Positions 21,901-34,300 of a stretch of DNA of 64,000 nt are shown here, in pieces. A program made the position numbers and the translations under genes. The notes beneath the pieces were generated by a model that had not been told where the DNA came from, did no database searches, and worked only from the letters and a program-made list of their open reading frames with translations. Where the stretch lies: positions 39,188,520-39,252,519 of the forward strand of contig CM070625.1 of assembly GCA_036346255.1 (NCBI GenBank), written 5' to 3'. Numbering within the stretch: position 1 is the first letter of the stretch; each line of letters opens with the position of its first letter. This DNA is from Ampelocalamus luodianensis (lineage: Eukaryota; Streptophyta; Magnoliopsida; Poales; Poaceae).

Positions 21901-23794
21901 GATGCAATATCTACTTCACCTGCTTGACCAAGAACGAAAAGAATGGAAGACTTGAGCTATATGGATCATAATACATGACCTTTACATGAGAGAATGAAGC
22001 ATACCTCACCGAAGCAAGAAATCACCAAGGTGATGCTCTAGCCGGCTCAGTTCAACAGAGAATAAGCCCCCGGGTTCAACCTATAATGATGCCCAAAATT
22101 CACATCACAAAGTGAATTAAGCACTAAGATGGACAAGCAAGACATGAGGGCAAGGAAACTTCACTGGAAAGGAAGAAAGAAGGTGAAGAAGCTCTTCGGT
22201 CAACAATGGCAGTGAGCCAAAAAGCTAGGTTTTTATAGAGTGTAAACCCTAGAGCAAACGGTAAGCGTCTAGAGTTGATGTGGTGGCAACATGGTGCCAG
22301 GTGGCGAAGGATTACTTGCTAGCTTATGGCGAAACACCACCTCTCCGACGCTCGGGTCGGCGATGGCGCACAAGTGCGAGGAAGAAGAGAGAGATCTCAC
22401 TGATGAGTGGGTCCTACTGTCAGCCACAGCAACGCACGCCCTCGTAAGATCAAAAGAATAACAGCCGTTCGATCTAAAATGAGCGGTTGCGATGGAGATA
22501 GGCGTTAGAAGAACGAATTGGTATCTTTCAATATGGACCGCACGATCTTAATCTGACAGTCATATGAGGATCCGGCCCTAAGCGCACGCGGGTCGAAGAG
22601 GTGCCGTAGGATTGAAATCCGATGGTCAAAATAAATGCGCGCCTTTGAGTTTTGAATCAAAAAGGAAGGCGCGGTTGGATTAGAGATTAATAGCCGAGAT
22701 TGAAGAGGAGGCCAGGCGGTCCGAACGTCCTTCCAACATGGTCCATTCGATCAAAATCCAACGGTGGAGATTGAATGGTGCATTCGAACGGCCCGAACGA
22801 CCCACTAGATCTGGCCCGTTTATTGAGAATCCAACAGCCACGATTGCATGGTTCAACGGGATGGCCCGAATGTCCCAATGAATCTGGACCGTTCGTTGAG
22901 ATCCAACGGCTAAGAGTTGGGTAATGCGCTGTGACTTCAAAACTGAAGCGAGACGTTGTTGGATGAACATCCAACGGTGGGGACTGCATCTTGCGTGCGT
23001 GGATGACCGCACAGCTTCGCAAATCTCGCCTGTTTGCTTAGAAATCAACAGCCACGAGTTGGATGCATGTTAGGGTTTTGAAGCAAGGCTGGATGCTGTT
23101 GGATAAAGATCCCACGGTGGAAATTGCACTAAGCACGTGGATAGCACGTATGGCTCCGCAATCTCATCCGTCAGCTCGGAAATCAACGGCGCACGAGCTC
23201 TGGAGTTTTGGGCACACATGGGAACATGTTGGGTGTGGCCCAGTTGAACAATTTGAACCCAAACGACTTGGGCTCGGTCGCTACAGTACCAAGGATTAGG
23301 GTTTGGCCGAAATAATTGACTAACCCATTTTAAATCTTCAAAAGTTTCACCGGGCTTTAAAAATAGCAAATAAATTTGTCAAAATATGAAATTTTGCAAG
23401 AATACTACTGGGATGATATATTCCCCAAATAAATTTTGAAAACCACTATTTCACTTTCTAAAATACATAAACAATTTAATTATCCCGAAAGGGTTTATTT
23501 AAAAACAAATATTTCTCTCAAGATCAAAATAATTTCTAAAAATTCAATAAAATTATTTTTGATCAATATAATTCATTTATTTTTTATTAAAAATACTTCT
23601 CGGTCATAATACCAACATTGACTGGTATTTTCTTTTGAAGCTTCAATAAGTTTTTGGATTTTGGCTAGAAAAGGGAGGTTTTAGATTGTAACAACACATC
23701 CAAATTTCAAAAATGAGCAGTGATGTTATGAACATCATCTCACTACTGTTCATAAAGCATCTTATTACTATTCATTAAAACTGGGGCTGTTACA
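18901..23794 (-). mobile_element. Element D: apparent solo LTR, minus orientation (~4.9 kb)
   Basis: It begins TGTAAGAACCCC and ends GGGGCTGTTACA. Read on the minus strand it starts TGTAACAGCCCC like other grass gypsy LTRs. The flanks are CGGAC and TGGAC, a TSD with one change. No second LTR, primer site or coding domain is present, which points to a solo LTR left by LTR-LTR recombination. The conserved dyad block is at 19741-19806. The block near 22740-22990 has several ATCCAACGG-type repeats. ORFs here are spurious. Confidence 0.82.
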
Positions 23795-24333
23795 TGGACT
23801 CGATCAATGAGGCCGAAAGTCAAGTTCAGCTTATTCGAGATCGATTGCGCACGGCTCAATCAAGGCAAAAGAGCTATGCGGATCGTCGTCGTCGTGAGTT
23901 GAGCTTCGAACCCAATGACTTCGTCTATCTCAAGGTTTCTCCTCTGAAGGGCCACCAACGTTTTGGTTTCAAAGGCAAGTTAGCTCCTCGATATGTGGGT
24001 CCTTATCACATCATCGAAAAGAAAGGGGTTGTTTCTTACAAGTTGAACTTGCCTGCTGCACTCGAGGCAGTACATGATGTGTTTCATGTGTCCCAGTTGA
24101 AGAAGTGCCTTCGAGTTCCAACCGAGAAAGCTCTGTTGGGAAATCTCGATGTCCAACAAGATTTGACCTACCGTGAGCACTCTGTTCGCATCCTTGAAGA
24201 TGCTGAACGAAGAACAAGGAACTGTGCCATCAAGTTCCTTAAAGTTCAGTGCTCGAATCATTCTGAGGGTGAAGCTACTTGGGAACAAGAACATCGTCTG
24301 CGTGCGGACTACCCATCTTTCTTTTTCGAGTGA
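23795..24333 (+). pseudogene. Integrase C-terminus with chromodomain-like tail (element B)
   Basis: This is the best-preserved part of B: an open frame of ~178 residues to its natural stop. It shows a helical QSRQKSYADRRRRELSFEPN segment, the GPY/F module (GPYHIIEKKGVVSYKLNLP), VHDVFHVSQLKKCL, and a C-terminal VRILEDAERRTRN...EATWEQEHRLRADYP chromodomain-like motif. It belongs to the polyprotein cut by LTR D, so the apparent Met start is not a real one. The purine tract and 3' LTR follow. Confidence 0.88.
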
Positions 24334-24359
24334 GCCAAATCTCGGGACGAGATTTTTGT

Positions 24360-24369
24360 AAGGGGGAGG
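24360..24369 (+). other. Polypurine tract of element B
   Basis: AAGGGGGAGG lies two bases before the 3' LTR start (24372), the expected place for plus-strand priming. Confidence 0.85.
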
Positions 24370-24371
24370 TT

Positions 24372-27300
24372 TGTAACATCCCAATTCTCAACTTGTGTTT
24401 CAAATGTAAGAAAATGTGTGGAAATTAAAAAAATTTCTTACATTTGGTTGTTTTATGGAATTTCTAAAAATTCTTACAAAGGAATTGTGTAAATCCAAAA
24501 AATCACAAGTCATTTTAACCTAGCCTTAACCCTTTGAAAACCTCTCTAGATATTCTTGTGATCATTCCTTGGAAATATTTTTTCTAAGTTCTAGGGATGG
24601 TGTGGGACCCCTCTGAAAAATTTCACAATTTTTAGAAATTGTTTGAATTTTTTTAGAGGGCAGTCAAACTAGTTTAACTTTGAGTCAAACCCTAACTCAG
24701 AACCTTGAGAAATTTCTGGAGAAAAATACTCAGCATAAAAATCTCTGAAAATTTTACACAAGGTCCATCTCAAAGTCAGCAAGCTACTGTAAAATTTTTA
24801 GAGATTTTAGAGTTAGTTTGCTACCTCTAAAAATTCCTCAAATTTTTCAGCCCAATAACTAACCCTAAGTCCAACCCTTCGTTTGCGTTCGAGTCAGCCT
24901 CGAGTTCTGGGTTGAACCCAACCTCTTAGAGCACCTTGGGCTCAATCCTTTAGGTGTGATCAGTTTCAGCCGTTAGATCTCAGGTTTAACGCTATGATCT
25001 CGGGAGCTCTCAGACCTCCCACTCGTTCAAACCACCCTTGGTCACGACCACCTCATGTCTTTTTTGCAAAGAACACCCTCCCGGACCTCCCCTTGGACCA
25101 CCCTTTGTATCTTTGCAAAGACGACCCTAGGTCGTCCTCAAAGACCAATTCCAGACCACCTTGGTGTTTTTTGCAAAGACCACCCCGATGGTCTTTTGCA
25201 AAGACAACCCTCCAGACCACCTCGGGCGACCACCTCTGTTAGCGCTTGAGTGATTGTGGGCCGTCCATGTCTAGATCTGCATCTTAGATCTCCTTGAGTG
25301 TTAGGACCTCCGAACCTCACTTAAAATCTGGGCCCTCCGTTTCTAATCCAACCACTCAGACATCCTGATTCAAGTCTAGGTCTACCCCGACCGTTATGTT
25401 CTTTTGACCGGACCACCTTGGGTTCTCTCACTGGCTAGTGGGCCCTCACCGCACCTGTTCTTCTCCTTCCTCATGCACGAGCACCATGGCACAGGAGCAG
25501 AGCCTTGTCACATCCCACTCGTCCCCGTCAACGGCTCCTTTGCTGCTAAGCATTAAATGTGCGATAGAGCTTTCCCCCAAAGTCCCCCTTCTACCTGCCC
25601 CCATCCTTTCAAGTGCGCCCATGGCAGGAACTTTTAACTCGGTGCACCCATGGGGCACTGCCTTTGCTCCTCTTTGCTCTCTAGCTATTTAAGTCCCTTG
25701 AGCTCCTCCTTAGCTTCTTTTAGACACCACCTTGCAAACCCGAGCTTTTCTTTGTGTTCTTGTGCTCACAACACTAGAGGGCGTCTTAGCCGCCATTGCC
25801 GAACCTTAGATCTCCTCGGGGACATCCGGGCTCCGGTGGATCAGTTGCAACTCTTGGCATGTCAACTTGTTCATCTAGTCACCTTGACTATTTCCCCTAA
25901 CTTGTTTTGTTTGACATTCACAGAGATTGTCAAACTTGGGGACTTGCTCTTTGTCTGCCAAACTCACTCCTTTCTTCCTCAGTGCCGGTAAGTAGCCCAA
26001 CCTTTCAAATAATGTGCTCATGGACCTTTTATGGGCTTTATTGAAGTTATCTTTACTCTAGGTCACTTCTTTTTCGTTCAAACCTCTCTTTTTCCATCAT
26101 CTTCCCCAACTCCGGCAAGATATTTGGTCGTCGGGGCTTCTCCGGCTGTTTTCTTGACTTCACCATCCTCAGGTAACCTCTTATTAGTCCCTTAGTGTTT
26201 GAGCTTTTCTCTATTGAACAATGAGGGGCTACTTTAGTTTTGCATTTTTGCCGTGTTTATCGCCGGCGGCCATCTCCGGCTAGCCGCCGATAGAAAGCAT
26301 TTTAGCCCTGGCTTTTGGTACTTCTAGGTTCACCTTGCTATTTAAGACCCATCCCTGTCCTTGGTTCCCACCGCCGTGCTGGCGGTGAGCTCAAACTCGA
26401 ACTCGGGTTTTTGTCATGCGTTACTCGGACAATCACGGTAGCTCGATGATCGGTATTTAATCACTATCGGAATTTATTCCTATGTCGCTTACTTGTGGAC
26501 CTGGATCTCTTGTGGTCGTACGCTAGACCACCTCCTTGACAACCTTCAGGACCTCATAGATAAGATCTTAGCTGTTAAAGCCCTCTTTAGATTTAATCTG
26601 GATCGTTAGGATCACTCTCTGTGGTTCCGCAAAAGACCTCCCGCAGTCATTTTGCAAAAACCACCCTCGGGGTCCTCTTTGCAAAAGACCACCCCTTGGT
26701 CTTTTGTAAAGAAAACTTCAGGACCTCCCTCCTCGCTGATCTTAGTCTCCAGGACCTCCTCAGGTTAGATCTTGGCTGTGCAGGACCTCCTCTTATAGAT
26801 CTTGGTCGTCTAGGACCTTCCCCTTGTTAGAACTTAACCTCTAGGACCTCCCTGGGGTAGATCTGAGCCGTCCAGAACCTCCCCTCAGAAATATGGATCG
26901 TTCAGGACCTCCCCTCTCTTAGATATCAACTGTGAGGACCTCCCTCTAGAGATCTTGACCGTTAAGACCTCCCCTGTGTGATCTCAGCCGTCCAGACCTC
27001 CCTTAGTAAACCTTCACCCTTATGACCTCCTTGTTAGATCTGGACCGTCAAGTCTTGATCTAACGGTCAAGACCTCCTCTGGGCGCGTTGAAGTCTTCTC
27101 GCTTGGGTGCTCGAGGGTATTACGCTCCAGTGCTCGTGAGCCGTGCGATTTCATATCAACAGCTCAAGACCTCCCTAGCTGAGTTAGTTTTTAAGAGAAG
27201 CCCGAAGGCTGTTATTTGCAAACTGTTAAATTGTTTTGAACTTCAAAAATGCATAAGTTTTTCTCTATAAGTTCAAATTGAAAAAACTAAAATTTGTTAG

Positions 27301-29306
27301 GTTCCTCTGTTAGTATGCTTTAGTGTAGGATATGTTTCAATGTAGTCTTTGTCTCTGAAATTGGTTATGCCCTAGTTTCACAACATAGAAAATTCATAAT
27401 AAATTCATTTTCACTCCAAATGAAGTAAACTCAATTTTGCTAACCTTAGGATATCAATATCTACCTACCATAAAAATTTCAGGTTCTAGAACTTTCTGGA
27501 AATTTGTGCGATGAACAGTAACACATAGCAATTTATTTTGAATTTTCTAGCAGACTGAACTTAATTAGGCCATAACTTTTGCATACTTAATCCAAATCAA
27601 ATAATTCTTGTTGATAAATTTGTATAAAATCATGTTATTTCTGTCGAATAAATTTCATGGATTTTGGAGCATTTTGGATTTTGAGTCCTTTTCGGTGTCG
27701 TCGTTTTTATTGGATTTTCTCGTTCTTGCGATAGGTTCCGAAGAAATTATTGGTTGCGTGAGTGATCCTCTACTGCAAGAAAGTGATCTCCAACAAGGTA
27801 AGCAGATGTAGCATCATTTCATCATATTACTTCTATTACTTTTAAAGTCTAATATCTAGGTTAATATCCTCATTGGTGAATTAGAGCCCGGTGAATGATT
27901 TATAGTCTTTTATTATCTTTGCGGTATGATGCTTAGCAATGCTTAGTTACTGGTAGAATTGGGCGGTTATTGACTTAGTCGATGACCTTGATCACACAAA
28001 ACTTGTTATTACTTATGATCCATGTCTTGTGCTTTGTTTATTTGTGCAAATCAAAACTACAAATAAAATGTTTTAGACATTGGCATAATGGTATGATTGT
28101 GTGATCTTATGGTGTGATGGAATGGTGCCCGGGTCATCAAGGACCGAGTTACTTGTGCCATTGATCCAAGCAATTTTGCGTGCTAACCACACTAGAGATA
28201 TATGCGACCTCTCTTGACTTAGTACTTTGGGGGTGTTAATTAATGAGTCGCGTGGTGGGTTGTATATTTCTATATGCAACATGGGACAAGTAAAAGAGGG
28301 GAGCACCAGCAGTTGCTACGGCCGGCCGGTGCATCCTACTCTACGTATAGGTCCTTGTGATCTATTTCGCCGGCAGGTCACTAAGGGTTAACCCCCATGC
28401 GTGCGGCTCTTAATTAGCATTTTCCATTGAAAATGTCATCTAGGACTTAGCCGTGCCGGCATACCAAAGTAAGTGTGCTTAATCTAGTGGCAAAAAGGCA
28501 GTCTGAAGTGTGGGTACATTGGTACACCCCTGCAGGGTTCAAACTATTCGAATAGCCTCGTCCAAGGTTATGGACACGCTTGGTTATTTCCCGCAAGAAC
28601 TAGACTACAACCTTTTTAATTAAAACTTGATGTGGGTGGTATGAATGGGTAATTCGTGTTATTGTTGTGGTGACTATTGGGTTAGTCACTTCCAGGATGT
28701 CTTTATGTTACTACTTATTGTCTCGCTGTTATTTGTACAAATAAAACTTCAGATTGTTAAAACGACCTTCCACGTATTATCTAGTGCAAATAAAATCTGC
28801 TTTATGCTGAAAATGAACCTTGATCCTTCTCCTTTGATTAAAACCTGCGTGTAGTAGTATGTAGGTTTGTTATTTTTGTACTCATTTGCATTACTTATTT
28901 TTTGCAGAGGAGGTTGATCCCCAAGGGATCGACCTTCGTGAGTTTTGCTGCGGTTTGGACGACTAGCTTGGCGGCCCGGTCGGATTGCCTTGTGGTGTGA
29001 GGCAAACTGGTTGGCTTTTGTTTATAGCCATCTTATGGCACTTTGCTTCCGCTGTTGATTAACTCTTTTTACTTGCCTTGGCCGGTTGGCCTCTCTTTTG
29101 TACTACCTTTACTATATGTCTTTTGCTTGTAAAATTTAAGCTTTGGTTCTGTGTGTTATATGAAATTGATGTAATGTTTTGTAAAAGGGTGTGTATACTG
29201 AAATTCTGGGAAGTATACATTTTCCCGAGGCACGGTATATTTTGTGTGGGGTGCTAGAGTCAATGGAAAACTAAGCATCACAAGCTAAATACATCGAGGT
29301 CTCACA
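24372..29306 (+). repeat. 3' LTR of element B
   Basis: TGTAACATCC...GGTCTCACA, 4935 bp. It lacks the rDNA insert of the 5' LTR and a ~105 bp segment present there. A TATA-like box is at 25685-25693, AGATCT repeats at ~26720-27070, and the conserved dyad block at 28510-28577. Confidence 0.92.
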
Positions 29307-31712
29307 CACCGTGTGCCCCTCAGCTCCCTCATCCATCCCCGAAAATCTTAGCTCCTCCCTTCCTTTATCCTCTCCACAATCAAAGTTTTTCCGTCGTAGG
29401 CCGAACACCGTTCATCGCCCATTTGCACCACCTACAGTGGAGCTCCGCCACCATCAACCACACCCCTAGCTTAGCCTCGCGACATTCTACGCGGTGCTCC
29501 CTCCCTCTTTGTCGGAACCTCGCCAGAGCGCCGCCGCCGGTGCATCTCAATGCGCCGCTGTCTCCAGTGCCGTCACCACCACCATCAGGTAGAGTACGTC
29601 GCCAGGGTTCTATTTTTACTATTCGCTGGCCACCCTCCCTTTTCTTTCACCGCCGGCTACCATTTTTCCTTTTCTTCCAAGCTTGGTGTTGGTGTGGAAG
29701 AAGACAGTGAACAGTGCCAAAAATTATCTAGTCTACTTCATGCTTTGTACATGCACTTGTTATTCCTTCCAAAAATTAGTTCTCTCACATGCAAGCTCCA
29801 AATCTATTGATTCTTTCTCCTAAATTCATCTACTATTTTTAGTATTTATTTTGAAATTTTTAGATTTTATTCAATTTCTATTAATTATTCGGTCTATTTT
29901 TCTGCATCATCGTCTTTCTCCTCGCCACCGGCCAACCTTGCGCATTCCACCCCAACCAAGGTGAGCATTGCGTTCCCCGCAGTTCCCTCTTCATTTCGCC
30001 ACAAACCTCACCAGTTAACTCCTCTCCATTTGCCCGGAACGGCGATGTCAACCCAAAGGTCTTCTCCGTCGCGTTCTGCCTCCATCCGATGTTCCTCAGC
30101 TGAACCGTCTGTGGCGTTGGGTTCGTGTACTTCCTCGCCATGGCCATAAAACTCTTTCCTTGTTCCCAGTCAACCCGAAACAACAATTTCCAGAGAATAG
30201 GATTTTCAGAATTCTATCATTTCATGTGATTTTCAACCTTCCAGAATTTCGTTCTCCCTCATACGAACTCCGATTCCGTCGATTGAACTTCCTAAATTCA
30301 TATAAAGTCGATACCTTCCTCCCAGTATTTATTTAATATTTTTATGGATTTATTTGGATTTCATTTGAATGTTATTTGAATTTGGATCGTTTACGTGTAT
30401 AGATTTCGACGACTTCGAACAACCGAATTTTGACACCGTTTGACAACATCGATTAATCAAGCAAGGCAAGTTATACCTTTGATCATGTTGACCCCAATAT
30501 TTTAAATTATTTATTTCTGTTTTAAATTATTATTGCATGCATATTTTTATTCAGTTATTTTAAATTCCTATTTTAAATCTCTAGCTATTCTATTTCGTTT
30601 ATATGGCCAATGTTGATACTTGATTTGTCATTCCCTTGTCACCGTAGTCAAAATAAAATTTGATAAATTATATGCTTAACCATGCTTAGACCAAAAATAT
30701 TTGATTTGGGGAAATTTTCTGCCAAAAGTCAAATGTTGTTTAAATTGTACCCTTGGCATTGGTATGTCATGGGTGTTTTACAAATACTTGAAAAATGAAA
30801 TAAAATTAATTGATGGTTTGGACTTGAGCAAATTGGTTGTCTAGTAGGTGCAGGTTTATGCACGGGCTCAACTAGGTAGGTTGAGGCCTAGGGTTCTGTT
30901 GGTTGTCACCTAGGTCAGCTAAGGACCGGCCTCTGAGCGTTCGTTTGCTAAGCCACATCGTACTACCTCATGTCTTGTATGGGCTGGACCTGGCTGATTA
31001 ATTTGCAAAGTTCCATCATGGTCATTCCTATTGATGCGGTGTGTAGTCTTTCATGACCTTTATTAGTCCCACCTGACGCAAGAGGGGGCCTAAACCCTAC
31101 AAACGGGTAGTCCAAAGGGGGTGAAACCTCAGCAAGGGAGGACTGTGGTGAAATAGCGCATTGTAAAAGCCTTGTGATAATCACTTAGTCGCATACCTAC
31201 GGAAGTGTGTGAGCGGACAGTACAAATTGATTTTCTCTTGTGGGTAAAGCTGTACAACCTCTGCAGAGTGTTAATCTATTCGAATAGCCATGTACACAGT
31301 CATGGACATGCTAGTAAAGTCACTCAAAGTTAGACTTTGGTTTTGTTTTTAAAATGTTTTGTAAAACAGTTTATGACATGGATGGGTGTCCATGAGAAAA
31401 GTTATGGGTTGAAGCCCTGGGTTGGTGCACGTGTTTAAGTTAGTGTTTGGTTGGTGCCTACACTAGCTTTATTATTTCAGTTAAAACTCAATTTTAGATG
31501 TTATAAAACTTGAGCTTTTGAACTTAGTATTGTATTTAATATCAAATGTTGTTTTTGCACAAATAACCCTATAAGCCTTCCTTTGTTACATCCATGTATG
31601 CATGTCATTCTGTTATTTAACGGATGTAACTTACGAGCACGGTAGTTGTGCTCATACTTGCTTTATGCAAACAAATTGAGGAGAAGGACTTTGCTACCGG
31701 TGTGGATCTCGA
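29307..31712 (+). mobile_element. LTR A, piece 2 of 3
   Basis: It starts with the TSD copy CACCG and continues the R/U5-like part of LTR A. GC-rich to ~30130, then AT-rich. The dyad block shared with other LTR families is at 31240-31306 (CTATTCGAATAG at 31276-31287). It ends at CTCGA (31708-31712), the target site of element E. ORFs at 29423-30186 are in GC-rich transcribed leader and show no conserved domain. Confidence 0.75.
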
Positions 31713-34150
31713 TGTAACATCCTGGCTATTCAAAAGCCAAAATGCTACCTAAAGACCTAACATAATATCATACAGTGGAATAACTTCGACAATAATTCAT
31801 CAACTAAGCTAAACATATCAACATCAGTTGGAACATAACAGGAATGTAATAATGGATCCACTAAGATAAACCTATCAACGAATGATCAATGAACAACGAA
31901 GGATCAATGAACATAAACAATTATTTAAACAAACTCCTCGAAAGGAAGTTACCATCCATGTCTAAGTTTAGTTATTACAATCCAACAAATAACGAATGAA
32001 AGACAATAACAATTCTGTTATTGAATCTAGTGTAGAGTGAAATATATTTGAGTAGTGCGTGTCTACTCCCTCCCAAGAGAAACTTCATCAATGGTCACCT
32101 AAAAACAAATAAACAAAGCAAGAGTGAGTCCAAGACTCAGCAAGTACATTGAATATAAAACGGACCTCCAATATGAACAAGATCACCTCTTCACGGTTTC
32201 GAACATACAACACATGAATATTTATGAATGCATGAGATGAATCAAGTAATCGAAGGAAGGACTGCACACGTGCTTATACGGTATAGCTAGTGACACACCG
32301 TCGGTGTTCACTTAAGCCGCACCTTAACAAAAGTGCGGGGATCCAAGTCCGTATGAAGAACGTTTCATACAGGTGTCCAAATCTGCCCATCTTTGGAATT
32401 GATGGGTCTTATATGCCCATCTTTGGAATTGATGGGTCTTTCTATCCACTCCGTGGGCGGACATGACAATGTCCAAATCTGCCCACATTGGAATGGTGGG
32501 ACTTACAATCCACTCCCGTGGAGGAAACATGAGTTATGGATGCATGGAATGAAATTTGAACAATGAAAGACATCATCTCAAAACATGGAATCAACACATA
32601 TGAGCGAACATAGACTTTTCACCTTCTCATGTATCATAAGATACCACAACATGAACATTTAAGCATTCATCAATCGAAGCATTAATATTAGCAAAGTACT
32701 TGCCTTCGCGATGCGGCAGCGTTAGCGAACAACGATGATGCTCCCAAACCCGTAGCCTCGCTGCCTAAACAATTAAGTAATTTAAATAAGAACACATTGC
32801 ACACAACACTTCTCGACACTGTTCTACAACGCTTCCCCGGTGACTCAAGATTCAACTAGAAACTCTAATCTGAAAATTGACTACTCAGGCACAAACCGAA
32901 ACTGGACAGCAGTACGGTAAAAATCATATCTATTGATTTGGAACTCGGAATGAGGTGAGACCAGTTTCTATGGATTCTTAACTGACATATCTACAATAGT
33001 CTAGTTGACAAGGTAACCCAATTCGGCCAATTTAATTTGCTAATAGATAGATGAAATTATAGAACAGAAACTGCCTAGATGAAAAAGACAGCAGCACTAA
33101 AAAGATCATAACTTTTATTCTACAATTCCGATTAGAGTGTTCTTTAACAATATTGAAAGGTTATAAAATTACCTACAATAACCTAGTTGGCATGACATTC
33201 ATATTTTGCCTTTAACAAAAAGTGGCACACAGGTCAAAACTAATTATAGAAACTGACATACAATCTGGACAGTCACATTGAAATATAAATAACGTTTGTT
33301 CTACAAATCCAAATAGGGCGTTCTTTATCAATACTGAAAGCTAATGAGATCACGTACAAAAGTCGTTATGGGCAAGACTTCTGAATCATCTTCTATCTAA
33401 GTCATAATTTAACAATTATAGTGACTGCTAATTCTCGTCAGAATTCTGGACAGCAGAAACTAAAACAATCATAACTTTTGATCTGTACGTCGGAATCAGG
33501 TGTTCTTGGCGGCCACCGAAAGCTAAGAACAATATATAAATAACTCTAGGTGATCAAATTTCCTAATTCTGCCTTTAAGCACACGAAAGAGGCCGCGCAA
33601 GACACTGGACAGAACTGAATCTTCAGCGGACAGAACTTGATCCGATCAATCCTAATCAAGTTCACCTCTACGATTAATCCAACAACATAAACGATGATCG
33701 TTACCCTTGGAGACCACAAGAATGACGCTGGAACTCCTCACGAAGATCACCCCCACCTTTCTTCTTCTTCCCTTCCCTTCTCCTCTCTTCTTCCCGATGG
33801 CCAGCAGTAGGGAGGATGGCGCCAAGGAGAGGAGGAGCAGCAGGAGGCGGAGCATGGTAGCATGTCGCTACTATAGCACGGCTACTGTAGCGTGGTGGCT
33901 ACTGTAGCAAGGGTGGCTAGGGTTTGGTCCCCTCCCCTCCCTTGCCTTCTAATGGGCTGCCAGACCACTCATGGGCCTTGGGCCACTAAGGCCGGCTCCT
34001 CTCCTCTCGAATATGGGTTGGCGGCCCATTCCTCTCCTAAAATTCTGAATTTTGAACTTAATTCCATCTCTAAACTTTGTTACAATCGATATTGAATAAA
34101 TTTCCCTCTCCCGAATAATATTTTCTCCAATTGATATTTGGGGTATTACA
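31713..34150 (-). repeat. 3' LTR of element E (left copy)
   Basis: TGTAACATCC...GTATTACA on the plus strand, 2438 bp. It contains four ~181 bp modules (anchor GACAG at ~32904, 33087, 33268, 33448) and short dyads at 32351-32370, 32386-32406, 32416-32436 and 32484-32504. ORFs near 33652-34095 are in GC-rich U3 and have no family resemblance. Confidence 0.92.
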
Positions 34151-34151
34151 T

Positions 34152-34170
34152 TCTACCCCCCTTAACAGGA
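34152..34170 (-). other. Polypurine tract of element E
   Basis: On the minus strand, TGTTAAGGGGGGTAGAA lies directly before the 3' LTR. Element H has the same tract at ~51739-51754. Confidence 0.85.
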
Positions 34171-34183
34171 TTCGTCCCCGAAT

Positions 34184-34300
34184 CTACTCACCGACATTCC
34201 TGAAAGAAAACTGCGACTGGAAAGAACACTGACAAACACGTACCCGTTGCGAACAAATCCGAATATTGTTCGCGCATACGAAACTCCAACTACCAAGTGG
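34184..34300 (-). pseudogene. Chromodomain-tail scrap in element E
   Basis: On the minus strand one frame reads LEFRMREQYSDLFATGTC, matching LESHMREQYPDLFAVGMC at the same position in element H. It is the last coding scrap of the lost pol and has no intact start or domain. Confidence 0.75.

Larger units (their letters stand above)
396..29306 (+). mobile_element. Element B: nested Ty3/gypsy (chromovirus-like) retrotransposon with ~4.9 kb LTRs
   Basis: It is bounded by TGTAACATCC... at 396 and ...GGTCTCACA at 29306, with a perfect TSD CACCG on both sides. The 5' LTR is 396-7379, the 3' LTR 24372-29306, the tRNA-Met primer site 7385-7396 and the purine tract ~24360-24369. The coding part is decayed: protease remnant, RNase H remnant, partial integrase core, and integrase C-terminus plus chromodomain-like tail. 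Gag and most of RT are absent. It hosts two rDNA fragments, element C and solo LTR D. The long LTRs and the chromodomain-like C-terminus suggest the Tekay/Del lineage (inference). Confidence 0.9.

Noticed and set aside
22680..23369. Overlapping 99-122 codon minus-strand frames
   Set aside because: They overlap in different frames inside LTR D and reflect repeated CCAACGG-type words.
33652..34095. A conserved small protein, because the same frames occur at 40277-40703
   Set aside because: The two places are the two LTRs of one element, so the identity is duplication, not selection.
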